The translations under genes and the position numbers were made by a program. A stretch of DNA of 64,000 nucleotides from Diploptera punctata (Eukaryota; Arthropoda; Insecta; Blattodea; Blaberidae), in the NCBI GenBank assembly GCA_030220185.1, contig JASPKZ010004201.1, positions 695,001 through 759,000 on the forward strand, written 5' to 3'. Position 1 is the stretch's first letter; every line of letters starts with the position of its first letter. Shown here one piece after another: positions 1 to 12,036 of the stretch. The notes under the pieces are model-generated. The model made no database searches. It was not told where the DNA came from and saw nothing but the letters and a program-made list of their open reading frames with translations.

Positions 1-1343
1 GTACCAATTTATAAGAAAGGTGATTAAACTAATTGCAACAACTACAGGAGCATCTCATTACTTTCAACTTCGAACAAATGTCTAACAATTATAGTAGTAA
101 GCAGACTTACTCTTTATATTGATGACATTCTAGGAGATCATCAATATGGATTTAGAAGAAACAGGTCTACAGCAGATCAGAGTTTTAGTTTAAGACAGAT
201 TTTAGAAAAGAAATGGGAATATAATGGTGTTGTACATCAACTATACGTAGACTTCAAAAAGGCATATGATTCAATTAAGAGGGAGAAGTTATATAGTATC
301 CTGCTAGAGTTCGAAATTCCTAAAAAGCTAGTTAGACTTACACGAATGTGTCTAAATGGCACAAAGAGTAGGGTGCGTGTAGGCAAATAGTTTTCGGATA
401 CTTTTGAAATCCACAATGGGTTGAAGCAAGGAGATGCACTATCTCCTCTACTATTTAATTGTGTACTAGAGCATTTCATCAAATATTTAGAGGATGAAGA
501 AGGCCTACAACTCAATGGTATTAATAAGCTGTTAGTTTATGCTGATAATGTAGTACTATTGGGCGATGGCGAGGTGATACTAAAGGACAACACGCACACA
601 CTATTGAGTAATACTAAGAAATTGGGACTGGCAGTAAGTATCAATAAAACTAAATATATGGTCGCACATAGAAATTAAATAATGGAAATGGACAGCCAAT
701 GACAAGTGAGGGAAATTTGGAGGAAGTGACTGAATTCAAATACCTAGGAACAATAATCACAAATAGGAATGAGATGCACAAATAAATTAAACATAGGCTC
801 AATTCTGGAAATGCGTGCTATTGTGCATTACAGAGACTGTTGACGTCCCAACTCCTTTCAAAAAACGTTAATCTGAAAATATATAAAACTATTATTCTAC
901 CAGATATGTTATATGGATGCGAAAGATGGAATCTTACTTTAAGGGAGGAAAGGAGATAACGAGTATTTGAGAATAAAGTTCTTAGGAAAATGTTTGGCCC
1001 AAAGAGAGATGAACAGGCAGGTGAATGGAGAAGACTACATAACAATGAACTACATGGTCTTTATAGGAAGCCAGATATAATAAGAACAGTTAAGTCTCGT
1101 AGACTGCGATGGGCAGGACATGTTGCACGTATGGGGAATGAAAGACTTGCATGGAAGCTTCTTGTAGGAAAACCAGAGGGAAAATGCCCAGTTGGTAGAC
1201 CAAAAATGAGGTGGTCGAATAACATTAACTATGATTTGAGGGAAGTAGATTGTACAGAGAATGATTGGAAAACATTAGCTCAGGATAGGTATGTATGGAG
1301 AGCTTCTGTCCGCGCGGCCATGAACCTACGGGTTCGATAGTGC
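1..1343 (+). pseudogene. RTE-A LINE reverse transcriptase, 5'-cut by window edge, decayed
   Basis: This is the 3' two thirds of a non-LTR retrotransposon polyprotein, which would nick target DNA and reverse-transcribe its own RNA. Translation starts in the finger region (VPIYKKGD, then a stop, NCNNYRSISLL), then GFRRNRSTADQ, motif A LYVDFKKAYDS (about 241-275), a stop at 388-390, motif B GLKQGDALSPLLFN (from 421) and motif C as YADN at 538-549. After a frame change it continues through FKYLGTIITN, YKTIILP, KSRRLRWAGHVARMGNE and the ending VRAAMNLRVR at 1340. At least four in-frame stops plus frameshifts make it dead. The LINE core starts outside the window. The YADN is unusual, because YADD carries two catalytic aspartates. 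The RTE-like placement rests on the very short 3' UTR and the family look, not on a tree. Confidence 0.9.
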
Positions 1344-1450
1344 CAGTAATTTAGTTACTGTACTTTAATAAAATATATGTTTACTCTGATTGAATGGAAG
1401 AGAAATCTACATGGCTTAACTGAATCAAACTAAATAAATAAATGTAATTA
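1344..1450 (+). repeat. RTE-A 3' tail and adjoining degenerate CR1-like LINE 3' terminus
   Basis: The RTE-A stop is followed by GTGCCAGTAATTTAGTTACT, a worn version of the short TGAG/TAAG tail seen in other copies. From about 1386 comes TTGAATGGAAGAGAAATC, ACATGGCTTAAC and TAAATAAATAAATG, which matches the 3' terminal motif of the CR1-like LINE at 39958-40010. Confidence 0.55.
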
Positions 1451-1740
1451 ATTTGGCGACTTCTTGTCGCTCGCTTCACACGGCTGGTGTTTCAAGATCA
1501 AGATCCGGCCACTCCATGTTGGTTTCGTGGTGGACGAAACGGAACTTGAACTGGCTATTCTAGGGATTTCTCCCGTTTTTCCCTGCCATAAATTTAATTC
1601 CATCATTTCTCCATACTCATCTCATTCATTTCGTTCATCCGCCCCTGTGACGGTGCGTCAGCCGTGGTCGGTCGGCACCCTTGTCGTTCAGAGACCTCTA
1701 TAAAAGTAGGGGCTTCATCTTATCCCTTGATCCGACCCTG
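1451..1740. other. GC-richer unassigned segment, probably transposon UTR
   Basis: About 290 bases much richer in G and C than the flanks, containing GGTGGACGAAACGGAACTTG and CTATAAAAGTAGGGGC. It lies between two LINE 3' tails, so a retroelement 5' region or an undescribed repeat is likely. No convincing ORF, and I do not recognise it. Confidence 0.3.
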
Positions 1741-1789
1741 AGTTGGACACAAGTTGAGGATATTATTTATATAATAATATAAATTTATG

Positions 1790-1917
1790 TTCAATGTGTG
1801 GTAGAGAAAGCCATAAAGTCTTAACTTTACCAGGCAAAATAAATACAATTAAAGTATGGTCAATGAGAGGAAGGGAAGAGCTTACAACCATTGTTCTGCC
1901 AGAATAAATAAAACATT
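1790..1917 (+). repeat. Two decayed CR1-like LINE 3' termini in tandem
   Basis: Positions 1793-1850 read GTGGTAGAGAAAGCCATAAA, GTCTTAACTTTACCAGGCAA and AATAAATA. Positions 1858-1915 read GAGAGGAAGGGAAGAGCTTA then GTTCTGCCAGAATAAATAAA. Both match the terminal motif of the LINE ending near 40010 (GGCCTTAACTCTGCCAGGTA). Only the last ~60 bases of each remain. Confidence 0.6.
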
Positions 1918-1935
1918 ATTTATGTAAATATTTAT

Positions 1936-2038
1936 ATGATTATTCTTTGTATGATTATTGTTAATATCATCATCGTCATCATAATCATAATCAAAATATT
2001 CATTATTATTATCATCATCATTATTATTATTATCATTA

Positions 2039-2081
<43 letters not shown>

Positions 2082-2118
2082 CATTATCATTATCATTATC
2101 ATTATCATTATCATTATC

Positions 2119-2184
<66 letters not shown>

Positions 2185-2186
2185 GT
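1936..2186. repeat. (ATT)n / (TTATCA)n microsatellite
   Basis: ATT repeats surround a clean block of the 6-mer TTATCA (about 2055-2145). It follows directly on LINE tails. The poly-Ile and poly-Met frames are not genes. Confidence 0.95.
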
Positions 2187-4009
2187 TAAAACCCTTATTG
2201 TTACATCATGTACACTTGGTAAAAAAAGAATGAACCGCTTCAAAAAACAGAGTCCCTGCTATGTCCCACAACACATGCTCGAAGAGCTAAAGCAGTGGTT
2301 CACGAGGTAACGCATTGTTAAATGTTTTAAATACGCTGTATTTGGTTTTAATCGTCAAATAGTCAAAGAACAGTGAAGGAGACATGTTTCTAGATATTTA
2401 CGAGAGTTCGACAAATGCAATATTACTCAAATTGTGGCATTTTAAATAAAGTTCAATTCACGTTCATAGTGTAAAAGTAAACAAGACAACCAGGATTTAC
2501 ACAACTAGTATCAGACGTTCGAGTAGCGTAGATCGTTAAACCAATTACAAAAAGATTAAATATATATGAGAGCCAGGGTTCGAATCCCTCGACAATGTTA
2601 TTTTTTATTCGTTTGTATTTTCGCAAAAACTTCATATAACATTTAATTCCTGCCACGTAATGTACGTCCACTTTACACTATATTAAGTGACATTCTTGCC
2701 CTTCGTAAGCTTTATAACACAATTTAGCTACCGTTATAAATATGATATTGTGTGTAGTACCACGTTTTAATAATAATGCTATAAATTTATGTAATAAAAG
2801 ATAATGTAGCTTCAAATATTTATGTGTTTATTGATTTATTACGTATTAGTGAGGAACAAGTTTCAGCCTTCAATTAAAATAGTTAGTTTATATATTATGT
2901 TAAGTCCAGCCTAAAAATAGTCCATAGAGAAGGTGACAATAATAATAGTAATAGAAATTGGACGGGTCTCCTCCGACTGTGGAGTTCACCATTGTTTATA
3001 AATTGTAGATTGATGGAGGACCACAGGGATGATTCCCTAGAAACTCGTGGTAGAGCAAAGGGTTGTAATGTGCCATTGATACCACTGATAAATATTTTTT
3101 GTTATTAAAAACAGATGATATTATTCACTGCACTGATGTTAATTTGCACCTTTTAATATACACTTGAATTTTAAATTATACATTTCTAATTGAGTTCAGA
3201 AATACACCAACATGGTAAACACGTCCGCTCTTAGTACGGTAGTAGTTATAATAATAGTAATAGTAACAATAATAATAATAATAATAGTTCGTTTTTTGTT
3301 TAAGAGTAGAATAAAATAGAAAGCATTTTAACAATTAAAAAATCGAACCTGTGAGCTCTAGCATAGGAATCAAGCCACTAGGCACTGAGCAAGCTTACGC
3401 TGGCTTTCGGTGCTTGAAAAAATGATCTTCAAAGGAAGAAGGAAAATTTATTTTAGCTCTACTATGCAATTAGTTTACGCGTGTGAATCGCTCGTTAGAA
3501 CTTAAAAATATTCGAGATCAAGAGTCGGCCCTTTTTTTTTTTTTTGCTAAGTGTTACTTTAAAATGGAATCATCAAGAATACCATGAAGATTCTTCGGTG
3601 AATAATATAGTTTGGAAACCCTAATAAGAAGTAGTTGGAAACGGTAACATGACATTACATCAAAGGCTAAGATAATGGTGATTGTTTTTATTTTATAAAT
3701 TAGTCTCGTCTCCATTTTTTTTCATCCTCCCATCTTCATTAAAGGATTTACACTCTCCATGGAATTGTATAGTGCCCGAGCGGTAGCCTGTAAGCTCTGA
3801 TTCATACATTAAACTGGTACTCAGTGGAATACCAGGAGAGGCTGTGAGACCCACGATCAGACCCTGTTTGTAGATTTAAAATGACTTACCTCCACACCAA
3901 ATTCCGGCCGACGCGCCGCGACAGAGTGAAATTAAGGGAATCCACCGACAACGCCAAGCGATGTGGTTATTGTTAAATTAAGAAATACAACTTAAAAGAA
4001 TATGATGAC
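2187..4009. other. Mostly unassigned, with weak MITE and tRNA-like traces
   Basis: No gene seen. Two weak signals: (1) 2466-2681 is bounded by ATAGTGTAAAAGTAAAC and, inverted, ATAGTGTAAAGTGGAC, and holds a tRNA B-box-like GGTTCGAATCC at about 2578, so it may be a small MITE or SINE relic. (2) 3345-3400, minus strand, reads TGCCTAGTGGCTTGATTCC and CACAGGTTCGA, a possible tRNA-derived SINE head. A short (AAT)n lies at 3255-3290 and a poly-T run at 3532-3545. Confidence 0.35.
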
Positions 4010-5950
4010 AAGTTAGAATTTAATATGTACCTGTTGGTAGGTGCCGTCGTCCTCAACTTTGTTAAAATATTGTATATAAAACTAACTGGAGCGCTTTCGG
4101 AAGTTATCTTCCATCTTCTGCAGGTTGAGCTTCCGCTACTCGTTGCTGTGTACGGTGATGTATACTCCAACTGTTTGTAGCAGCAACTGACTTGAGCTTC
4201 CGCTACTCGTTGTTGTTGTGTACGGTGATGTATACTCCAACTGCAGACTGTTGTGACAAGTCAGTTGCTGCTACAAACAGTTGGAGTATACATCACCGTA
4301 CACAACAACAACGAGTAGCGGAAGCTACAAACAGTTGGAGTATACATCACCGTACACAACAACAACGAGTAGCGGAAGCTACAAACAGTTGGAGTATACA
4401 TCACCGTACACAACAACAACGAGTAGCGGAAGCTACAAACAGTTGGAGTATACATCACCGTACACAACAACAACGAGTAGCGGAAGCTACAAACAGTTGG
4501 AGTTATACATCACCGTACACAACAACGAGTAGCGGAAGCTACAAACAGTTGGAGTATACATCACCGTACACAACAACAACGAGTAGCGGAAGCTACAAAC
4601 AGTTGGAGTATACATCACCGTACACAACAACAACGAGTAGCGGAAGCTACAAACAGTTGGAGTTATACATCACCGTACACAACAACAACGAGTAGCGGAA
4701 GCTACAAACAGTTGGAGTATACATCACCGTACACAACAGCAACGAGTAGCGGAAGCTACAAACAGTTGGAGTATACATCACCGTAAACAACAACAACGAG
4801 TAGCGGAAGCTACAAGCAGTTGGAGTATACATCACCGTACACAACAACAACGAGTAGCGGAAGCTACAAACAGTTGGAGTATACATCACCGCACACAACA
4901 ACAACGAGTAGCGGAAGCTACAAACAGTTGGAGTATACATCACCGTACACAACAACAACGAGTAGCGGAAGCTACAAACAGTTGGAGTATACATCGCCGT
5001 ACACAACAACAACGAGTAGCGGAAGCTACAAACAGTTGGAGTATACATCACCGCACACAACAACAACGAGTAGCGGAAGCTACAAACAGTTGGAGTATAC
5101 ATCACCGTACACAACAACAACGAGTAGCGGAAGCTACAAACAATTGGAGTATACATCACCGTACACAACAACAACGAGTAGCGGAAGCTACAAACAGTTG
5201 GAGTATACATCACCGCACACAACAACAACGAGTAGCGGAAGCTACAAACAGTTGGAGTATACATCACCGCACACAACAACAACGAGTAGCGGAAGCTACA
5301 AACAGTTGGAGTTATACATCACCGTACACAACAACGAGTAGCGGAAGCTACAAACAATTGGAGTATACATCACCGTACACAACAACAACGAGTAGCGGAA
5401 GCTACAAACAATTGGAGTATACATCACCGTACACAACAACAACGAGTAGCGGAAGCTACAAACAGTTGGAGTTTACATCACCGCACACAACAAAAACGAG
5501 TAGCGGAAGCTACAAACAGTTCGAGTATACATCACCGTACACAACAACAACGAGTAGCGGAAGCTACAAACAGTTGGAGTATACATCACCGTACACAACA
5601 ACAACGAGTAGCGGAAGCTACAAACAGTTGGAGTATACATCACTGTACACAACAACAACGAGTAGCGGAAGCTATAAACAGTTGGAGTATACATCACCGT
5701 ACACAACAACGAGTAGCGGAAGCTACAAACAGTTGGAGTATACATCACCCTACACAACAAAAACAAGTAGCGGAAGCTACAAACAGTTGAGTGTACATCA
5801 CCGTACATAACAACAACAAGGAGTAGCGGAGGCTCAATCTGCAAAAGATGGAAGATAACTTCCGAAAGCGTTCCAATTAATTTTATATACAATATTTTAA
5901 CAAAGTTGAGGAAGACGGCACCTACTAACAGGTACATTTTAATTTTGAAC
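4010..5950. repeat. 54-bp minisatellite (about 29 units) bracketed by ~135-bp inverted repeats
   Basis: The unit begins ACAAACAGTTGGAGTATACA and ends AGTAGCGGAAGCT. About 29 direct copies run from 4271 to 5832, and about two inverted copies lie at 4130-4255. The switch at 4166-4285 is a palindrome with arms CCAACTGTTTGTAGCAGC. Outside the array, 4010-4150 and 5819-5950 are inverted repeats of each other (shared GATGGAAGATAACTTCCGAA, ACAATATTTTAACAAAGTTG, ACGGCACCTAC). The whole thing resembles a foldback element whose core grew into a minisatellite. Because 54 is divisible by 3, several frames are open on both strands (18-residue repeat, YKQLEYTSPYTTTTSSGS). No start context or unique flanking protein sequence supports coding. 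Confidence 0.9.
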
Positions 5951-6470
5951 TTTTCACCATATGACTTCACCTCAACGGAATTTGATATGAATGTTACTAG
6001 TATTGAACTTAAAAGAAGACCAATTGATTTACATTCAAGTATTGTCGTACCTTCGTAATTTACATTTGGTAAGCAAGTGACGTATTTCACAGCATGTTTG
6101 AAAGTTAGTTGTTAGTTTACTTCAAGAGATCCCGGCTGCAACTTTTACACAAGTTTAATTAAGTTTCCTCTTTACGTCAAACAACAGCCTCTCCAACTCA
6201 ACATTACCTTGGTCAGCACATTCACAAGATTAATTTGATTCGTTTTCATTATATTCAGCTTAACAAGAATTTGTAATAATATCGTAACAATGTTTATTCT
6301 GATTCAATAAGCGTATTTATAAAATACAAGGTAGTCAACATGTTGTTAATTGGGTAGGAATATATAAATAACTAATTTTAATAAGATATCACGATTGCTA
6401 ATTTATCTAGGCCTATAATTATTTTTATTCACACATTTCGTGTCCAGACTAATGCTAAGGCTCAACATCC
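5951..6470. other. No recognised feature
   Basis: AT-rich single-copy-looking sequence to the right of the inverted repeat. I see no gene and no repeat. Confidence 0.4.
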
Positions 6471-6655
6471 TCCAGTAATACAAATACTAAGTTACTACCA
6501 GGAACGTTTCTGGAGATAAGTCGTTCGGAGCCTTAGATTAGCCATTCTTGCCAGTATTCTTCAGTAATAGATATAAATATACTAAGTTACTGCCAGGAAC
6601 TTTCTGGCTATAAGTCGGTCTTAGCATCAGAATAGCCACTCTGTATCCTTCCCAT
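6471..6655. repeat. Diverged ~90-bp tandem duplication
   Basis: CAGTAATACAAATACTAAGT followed by GTTACTACCAGGAACGTTTC is repeated about 95 bases later as AATATACTAAGTTACTGCCA and GGAACTTTCTGGCTATAAGT. The halves differ by substitutions and small indels. Confidence 0.65.
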
Positions 6656-6680
6656 GTAGTTGACTCAAATTTTTACCTAT

Positions 6681-6840
6681 TTAACATTTTCCAATACTGA
6701 TATTTTAACACAGTTCCAATAATGGATCATATTATAATATTATAATGATATTGTGAAAAGAAAAATTAATGCCTGAACCAGGAATCTCCTTAGGAGTGTG
6801 CAACCCACTACACAATTCTAGACCTGGTACAAACATTAAC
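6681..6840 (-). mobile_element. SINE-F, truncated copy
   Basis: Near-identical to the 3' part of the copy at 6988-7200: CAGTTCCAATAATGGATCAT, ATATTGTGAAAAGAAAAATT and AGGAGTGTGCA. The tRNA-like head is missing, so the copy is 5'-truncated or broken. Confidence 0.65.
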
Positions 6841-6987
6841 AATTCCTTCCACATACGCAAATCTATAATTCTCGTTTCGTCCGTTGCCAGGTAGGTGTCA
6901 TTATCATCGCCAACTGTAGGCTTCATTTAGAAGTATCTATGTTTGAGAATTTTACACCACCACTTTTGTAAGCAGTAATTGATGTTA

Positions 6988-7200
6988 TTTAACATTTTCT
7001 AATACTGTTATTTTAACACAGTTCCAATAATGGATCATATCATAATATTATTATGATATTGTGAAAAGAAAAATTAATGTCTGAGCCAGGAATCGAACCG
7101 TGGACCTCTCCTCCGTAGGAGTGTGCAGCCCACTTTGTATCTAGCTCGGTCGATATTAAACCCGTGAACTTCTGATCCCTATGCGGATACACTACTCCGG
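6988..7200 (-). mobile_element. SINE-F, tRNA-derived
   Basis: Read on the minus strand it begins TCCCGGAGTAGTGTATCCGC and carries a Pol III B-box-like CCACGGTTCGATTCC. An AT-rich body with a small palindrome follows (CATAATATTATTATG). Pol III promoters within tRNA-like heads are the hallmark of SINEs. It shares its body with 6681-6840. Confidence 0.65.
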
Positions 7201-7207
7201 GACAACT

Positions 7208-7317
7208 AAATACTAGAGGTATTATTAATTATTATTATTATTATTGTCGTCGTCGTCGCCGCCGCCGCCGTTGCCGTTGCCGCTGCCGCTGCCGCTGTTG
7301 CTGTTGTTGTTGTTGTT
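7208..7317. repeat. (ATT)n then (GTC/GCC/GTT)n trinucleotide tract
   Basis: ATT repeats change into GTCGTC, GCCGCC, GTTGCC and GTTGTT blocks immediately upstream of the SINE-C head. Confidence 0.85.
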
Positions 7318-7741
<424 letters not shown>

Positions 7742-8925
7742 AACTTGATCTTCAATTATAGAACTTGCCAACTGAATTGGCTCAGACAAGTATTCGGGAA
7801 GTACCGGGTTCAAATCCTGTTGCCTATTTTAAGGATTTTGTTCGTCGCTAAAGTAAATTATGAGGTGGAATTCCATTGACGTATTGATATTGTATATAAT
7901 TAAAATTAAAATCGATAAATAACAACAAACTTGTTATAAAGACAACAATAGTAACTATACCTAAAAATTCTAGACGCAATATGACCTAGGTGCCAAGGGA
8001 TCTATAAATAACTTTGAATTTTAAAAAACTGATTGAATGGATATTTTAGTATATTTTTCTATCATTTTTGTTACTTGTTGACCGACTGATATATTTACAC
8101 GATAAAGAGTCAGGTTTTTAAAATTGTAATTATGTTATGGTATTATATCACGTATATAGATTAATGGAATTTAAAAATTAATTTTGATAAGAAAATGAGG
8201 AAGAGTCTAAATTTAACTACAAGTTTTCTTTTTTCCTCTGACCATATCGATTAGTTTTTCTACTTCTAAAATGCATTGTAAATCACAATTGAGTTTTACA
8301 TAGTAATCTCTTTAAGATTAAAATAAATACCTGATGTGAGTCGTCCTCAATTAAATGACGTGCCGAAGATGGAACATATTCTGAAAGGCCTACATTATTT
8401 AACTAATTAAACGAAGTTTTTTAAACAGAAATAAATTTTAATTGAAGACGACTGATATCAGAATTAGCGTTCGTAATGAAATATGAATTAATTATTATAA
8501 TGGGACAGATAATTATTCAAACTTGCATTTGACTTGATGACACATAAAACAGTATCATAATGGCCGGGGTCCTCCCGAATGCAAGTCTCACACCGAACTA
8601 TTTGAGAAAATTATGCTCATTAGCAACATAAGCCATCTTTATCCACATTTCCATAAGATTATATCGGACAGAAAGTAAAAATCGTGTGTAATCGGACTTT
8701 CTACTAGCACAATTATTAAACAACCGTACTGAACGGGGTGTAGTTTGAAAAAGTGGCACTCATTAATTTTTTAATTTATTTCATTATCTGACTATGTCTC
8801 CATGGTAAAAATAAAACTGTGAAATATGTGAAAGAATAAAAGTTTTTGCTCCGACAAAATTCAGTTTTTTATGCGACAACATGTTCAATCCTGTTTTTTT
8901 TATCCAATATATTTTTTAATGTTCC
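7742..8925. other. Unassigned, with one tRNA-like segment near the start
   Basis: At 7765-7830 the plus strand reads AATTGGCTCAGACAAGTATT and, further on, CGGGTTCAAATCCTGTTG, a plausible decayed A-box and B-box pair (SINE head). The remaining ~1.1 kb is AT-rich with no ORF or repeat that I recognise. Confidence 0.35.
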
Positions 8926-9225
8926 AGGTTGTTATTTCGACATTTCTGGTGTTCTCTCATGGCATTGGCTTAATTGTAACCCACTTCTGAAGTTGAGGCT
9001 CCTAGAAGGCGGTGTTACTTCACCCCAATTATATGATGGGTGACAACTAATAATGAAGCGCCAGGAGAGTTCTTAACCTAAACTTAACCTAAATTCCAGA
9101 TGGGCAACCACAGGAATGATTCCCTGTAAGGAAAAATGCCTATGTTTTGACCGGGATTCGTACCCGGGACCTCATGAACAGTAGTCAGAAACGCAGACCA
9201 CTAGCCCATGAGGCTGGTCATAATA
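8926..9225 (-). mobile_element. SINE-A, tRNA-derived
   Basis: On the minus strand: CAGCCTCATGGGCTAGTGGT (A-box region), GGTCCCGGGTACGAATCCCG (B-box region), then GGGAATCATTCCTGTGG and the body AACTCTCCTGGCGC, CAGAAGTGGGTTACAAT and GAACACCAGAAATGTCG. Sequence at 30728-30880 repeats the body; 18043-18250 repeats the head. Confidence 0.7.
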
Positions 9226-9529
9226 ATTATTGTAATGTAAGTGATTTCAATTATTCGATGGACAATGAGGCTGGCCCAGGAGAATCGCTTCATTGATCCG
9301 TCTTCCATCGTTTCCCAGTAGATACTTAGTGACATTCCAGTGTACAATTCATCCGTTTCGCTTGGAAATACTATTTAATATTCAGTATTTGGATGGCGTT
9401 GTATGGGAAGAGCTAAAATGTTCCTTCATGCCTGTCAAAATCACATATTTTAGGTGATTTAGTTGATCAGAAATTGTTAATTTATTTATATATGATTCTG
9501 ATTTTAATGTGCATTATTTCTTCTTCTTA

Positions 9530-10340
9530 ATTTTTGTTATAGCCTGAGTGGGCCTTAACCTCCTCTAATGGCCTTCTTCCATCCTTATTTATCCATCGCC
9601 AACTCCCTCCAATTCGTTATTCCAAATCCTTTCACGCCTGCTTGTACACAAATCCACCATGTTGTCCTTGGTCTTCCTCTTAATCTGGCTCCGTCTGGAT
9701 TGTTATTGAAGACTATCTTCACTTTCCTTGTGGTTTTCATCATTCTGATATGTCCCAACCATCTCAATTTTTGACATATTATATGTGTCACAAAATCCAA
9801 TTCCTTATACAATTCATATATATCTCATCTCCATCCGTCCTCTGTTTCAGTTGCTCCGAAAATTCTTCTCAAGATTTTCCTTTCAAATACTGCTAGTTGT
9901 TTACATGTATTTTTTATTTAAGACCCATATTTCGGTACCATATGTTGTAATGAGTCTTATTAAAGTTTTATGAACCTTAATTTTGATTTCTCTAGATATT
10001 ATTTTGTTTTTAACAATTTCTGAGAGTGAATAATATGCCCTGTTAGCCAGATATATTTTTCGTTGTACCTCATTCCTTATATCGTTATTTGCTGTCAATA
10101 TTGACCCGAGATATATAAGTTAATTTACCTTTTCAAACTTATATGTACCAATTTTGACTTCCTTTACTTCGTCGTTTTGTCTTTTGGTAATTGACATATA
10201 TATTTTTTTTATTTTTTTATTTATTTTAAATCCCAAATTCCGAGTTTCGTTATCCATAAGGCTTCTTCAACATCTTGTATCCTTCTTCCAGTAATGACCA
10301 CATCGTCCGCATAACCTAAAATCTGTTGTGTCTTATTATT
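9530..10340 (-). pseudogene. LINE reverse transcriptase, C-terminal fragment (family 3)
   Basis: Read on the minus strand, the fragment starts near ILGYADDVVITGRRIQDVEE (about 10330-10260), so polymerase motif C is intact. After frame breaks it gives NDIRNEVQRKIYLANRAYYS, IKIKVHKTLIRLITTYGTE, then LRWLGHIRMMKTTRKVK and LRGRPRTTWW, ending in WRELAMDK near 9585. This is the usual order in arthropod RTE-like LINEs: YADD, thumb, the GHI-RM block and the GRP-RW block. It differs from RTE-A in every block. Several frameshifts and stops break it, and both ends are missing. Confidence 0.8.
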
Positions 10341-11384
10341 CAAAGTGGGGGGAAAGAAGTATTCGCATATTTACTTACAAAGTCATTAATTTTCCCTATG
10401 CAAAATACGCAACTATATAAATACGTACATAATTTAACGTTTCTTCAATAAAATTAACAAACTGATAAAATACTGTTAACTTAACGTGAGTACAGTATTT
10501 ATTTTAGTATTTTTAATAAACGCAGTTTAAGATATAGATAAAGATATAGATATAAACCTATAGAGACACTGTAAGCGCGGCAACTGCGCGCAAGTTTTCT
10601 ATTGGTACTAGCTGATCGGTCATCAAATATGGCACACCCTGTACAGAATCAGTAAGAGGATTAGTTTCACAGGAACATAATCTAAATATTTACCACTTCT
10701 TACTTATGTACTACTACTCTTCCAATTAACTGTCATCAGAGCTGAAGCTACTTGTGTAAAGCAGCTTAAATAACCCACTACTGGTCCGTGCTACAAAGAA
10801 CTTTATGTTAATATTCGAATTTGATACTTCAAAAGCAACGGTTTACTCCTTTTCCTTCTTGCTTTTCTATTTTTAGCATTACACGGTAAATTGTAAGAAA
10901 ATAAGTAAAACTCACCCTAAAATGCACAGCAATCGAGCTGTAACATTAACACTGAAGCACACGAGACGCGCTCGGATTGAATTTCTGAAACAAATACAAG
11001 AGGAAGTGTATACTACATAGCATGAAAACATACAGTTTTAAAATCTTTACATCCTGCACATATTAATATTATAATCAATTTTTTTTTCAAATTCATGAAT
11101 GTTAACAATATCTACAATGTTATAACTAATAACTTTATGAATTAACTGTCGGAATGGAGTTTTTGTTATCGTAAAGTCGATCCAGTAGTTTACTGGCACT
11201 ATGATTGGCTGTGCATCCAATATAATGGGTTCAAATACAACCGAACCTAGTAGGTTTTATAGGGTTAAAATTCGTTATTGTGTTTTTTTAATGAATTTAA
11301 AGTCACTTAGTATAAAATTGCCATCCCGCTCATGCTCAGCTTTGAATCGCGACCATAATGACCTGAGAAATTATAAAGTTATCA
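10341..11384. other. No recognised feature
   Basis: AT-rich sequence without a supported ORF. Short palindromic AT runs only. Confidence 0.4.
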
Positions 11385-11960
11385 TAAGTAATGCCACAAG
11401 TGATTTCCAAATTATCGATAAATTCACGACTCACTTCGTGAGTCGTGAATTTATCTAGAGAATTTGGAAATCAAGAGTGGCATTTGTTAGGACTATTTAA
11501 CGAATAAAATTAAGCTGTATACTCACAAATCATTATTTAACTATAGTTACTTTAAAATATTTATATATTTAATGTATACGGCAATGTTTGAAAACAAATG
11601 AGAAACTATTGGTACTCTTCATTTGCTTATTTTGTTCGATCACTGCAACCAGATCATAATATTATTTATTGCCAAAAGATCGCAATGTTGTAAGAATGCA
11701 CCCTAGTGGAGAAATTTGTAACCAACGTTATAGTATTAATTAATTTCTGATGTCCTATGATGTAAATATGTGAATTAAATTTTTCTGCGTCATTTCATGG
11801 AAAATAATTCGTTTAAGAAAGTGCAAACAGTGGTTTCTTCTTTTTGTAGTATAATTAATTGTTACAAATGTTGTTTATATTATCTCTCGTATGCGCTACG
11901 TGTTGACATTCATGCACTATATATACAACCCGGTAGCCGTATTTCTTGGAGAATTCTGAT
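11385..11960 (+). mobile_element. HP element copy A (right end lost)
   Basis: Starts TAAGTAATGCCAC just after a TCA (11382-11384). The first ~95 bases form a hairpin: left arm 11390-11434, loop TTC at 11435-11437, right arm 11438-11484. The inner 17 bases (ATAAATTCACGACTCAC) pair perfectly. The body shares GTTAGGACTATTTAACGAAT, CAACCAGATCATAATATTAT and AAGAAAGTGCAAACAGTGGT with copies D and F. It stops matching near 11960, where Jockey-like sequence follows. No ORF. Confidence 0.85.
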
Positions 11961-12036
11961 TCTCATTCTGATCTCTGGACCGGGAAGCTGGCTTGAAGAA
12001 CTTCGCTGAACGAAGAACAACGCTGAAAATCAAGAC

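Noticed and set aside
1936..2310. Long open frames of poly-Ile, poly-Met, poly-Asn or poly-Leu over ATT arrays (also at 7568, 14032, 28417, 37126, 39979, 54682 and 55590)
   Set aside because: They are translations of trinucleotide microsatellites, open in several frames on both strands, with no unique protein sequence.
2466..2681. A definite MITE
   Set aside because: Only a gapped ~14-bp inverted match and no target duplication or second copy, so kept only as a weak trace.
4192..5810. Repetitive 18-residue proteins on both strands of the 54-bp array, which could look like a mucin or silk-like gene
   Set aside because: Open on both strands only because the unit length is divisible by 3. No signal peptide, conserved start or unique flank, and the array lies within inverted repeats.
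11385..11960. Helitron end, because of the hairpin in the HP element
   Set aside because: The hairpin starts 5 bases from the end rather than ~10 bases before a CTRR end. Flanks are a repeated TCA rather than a single A-T or T-T junction, and no CTRR motif is at the tip.
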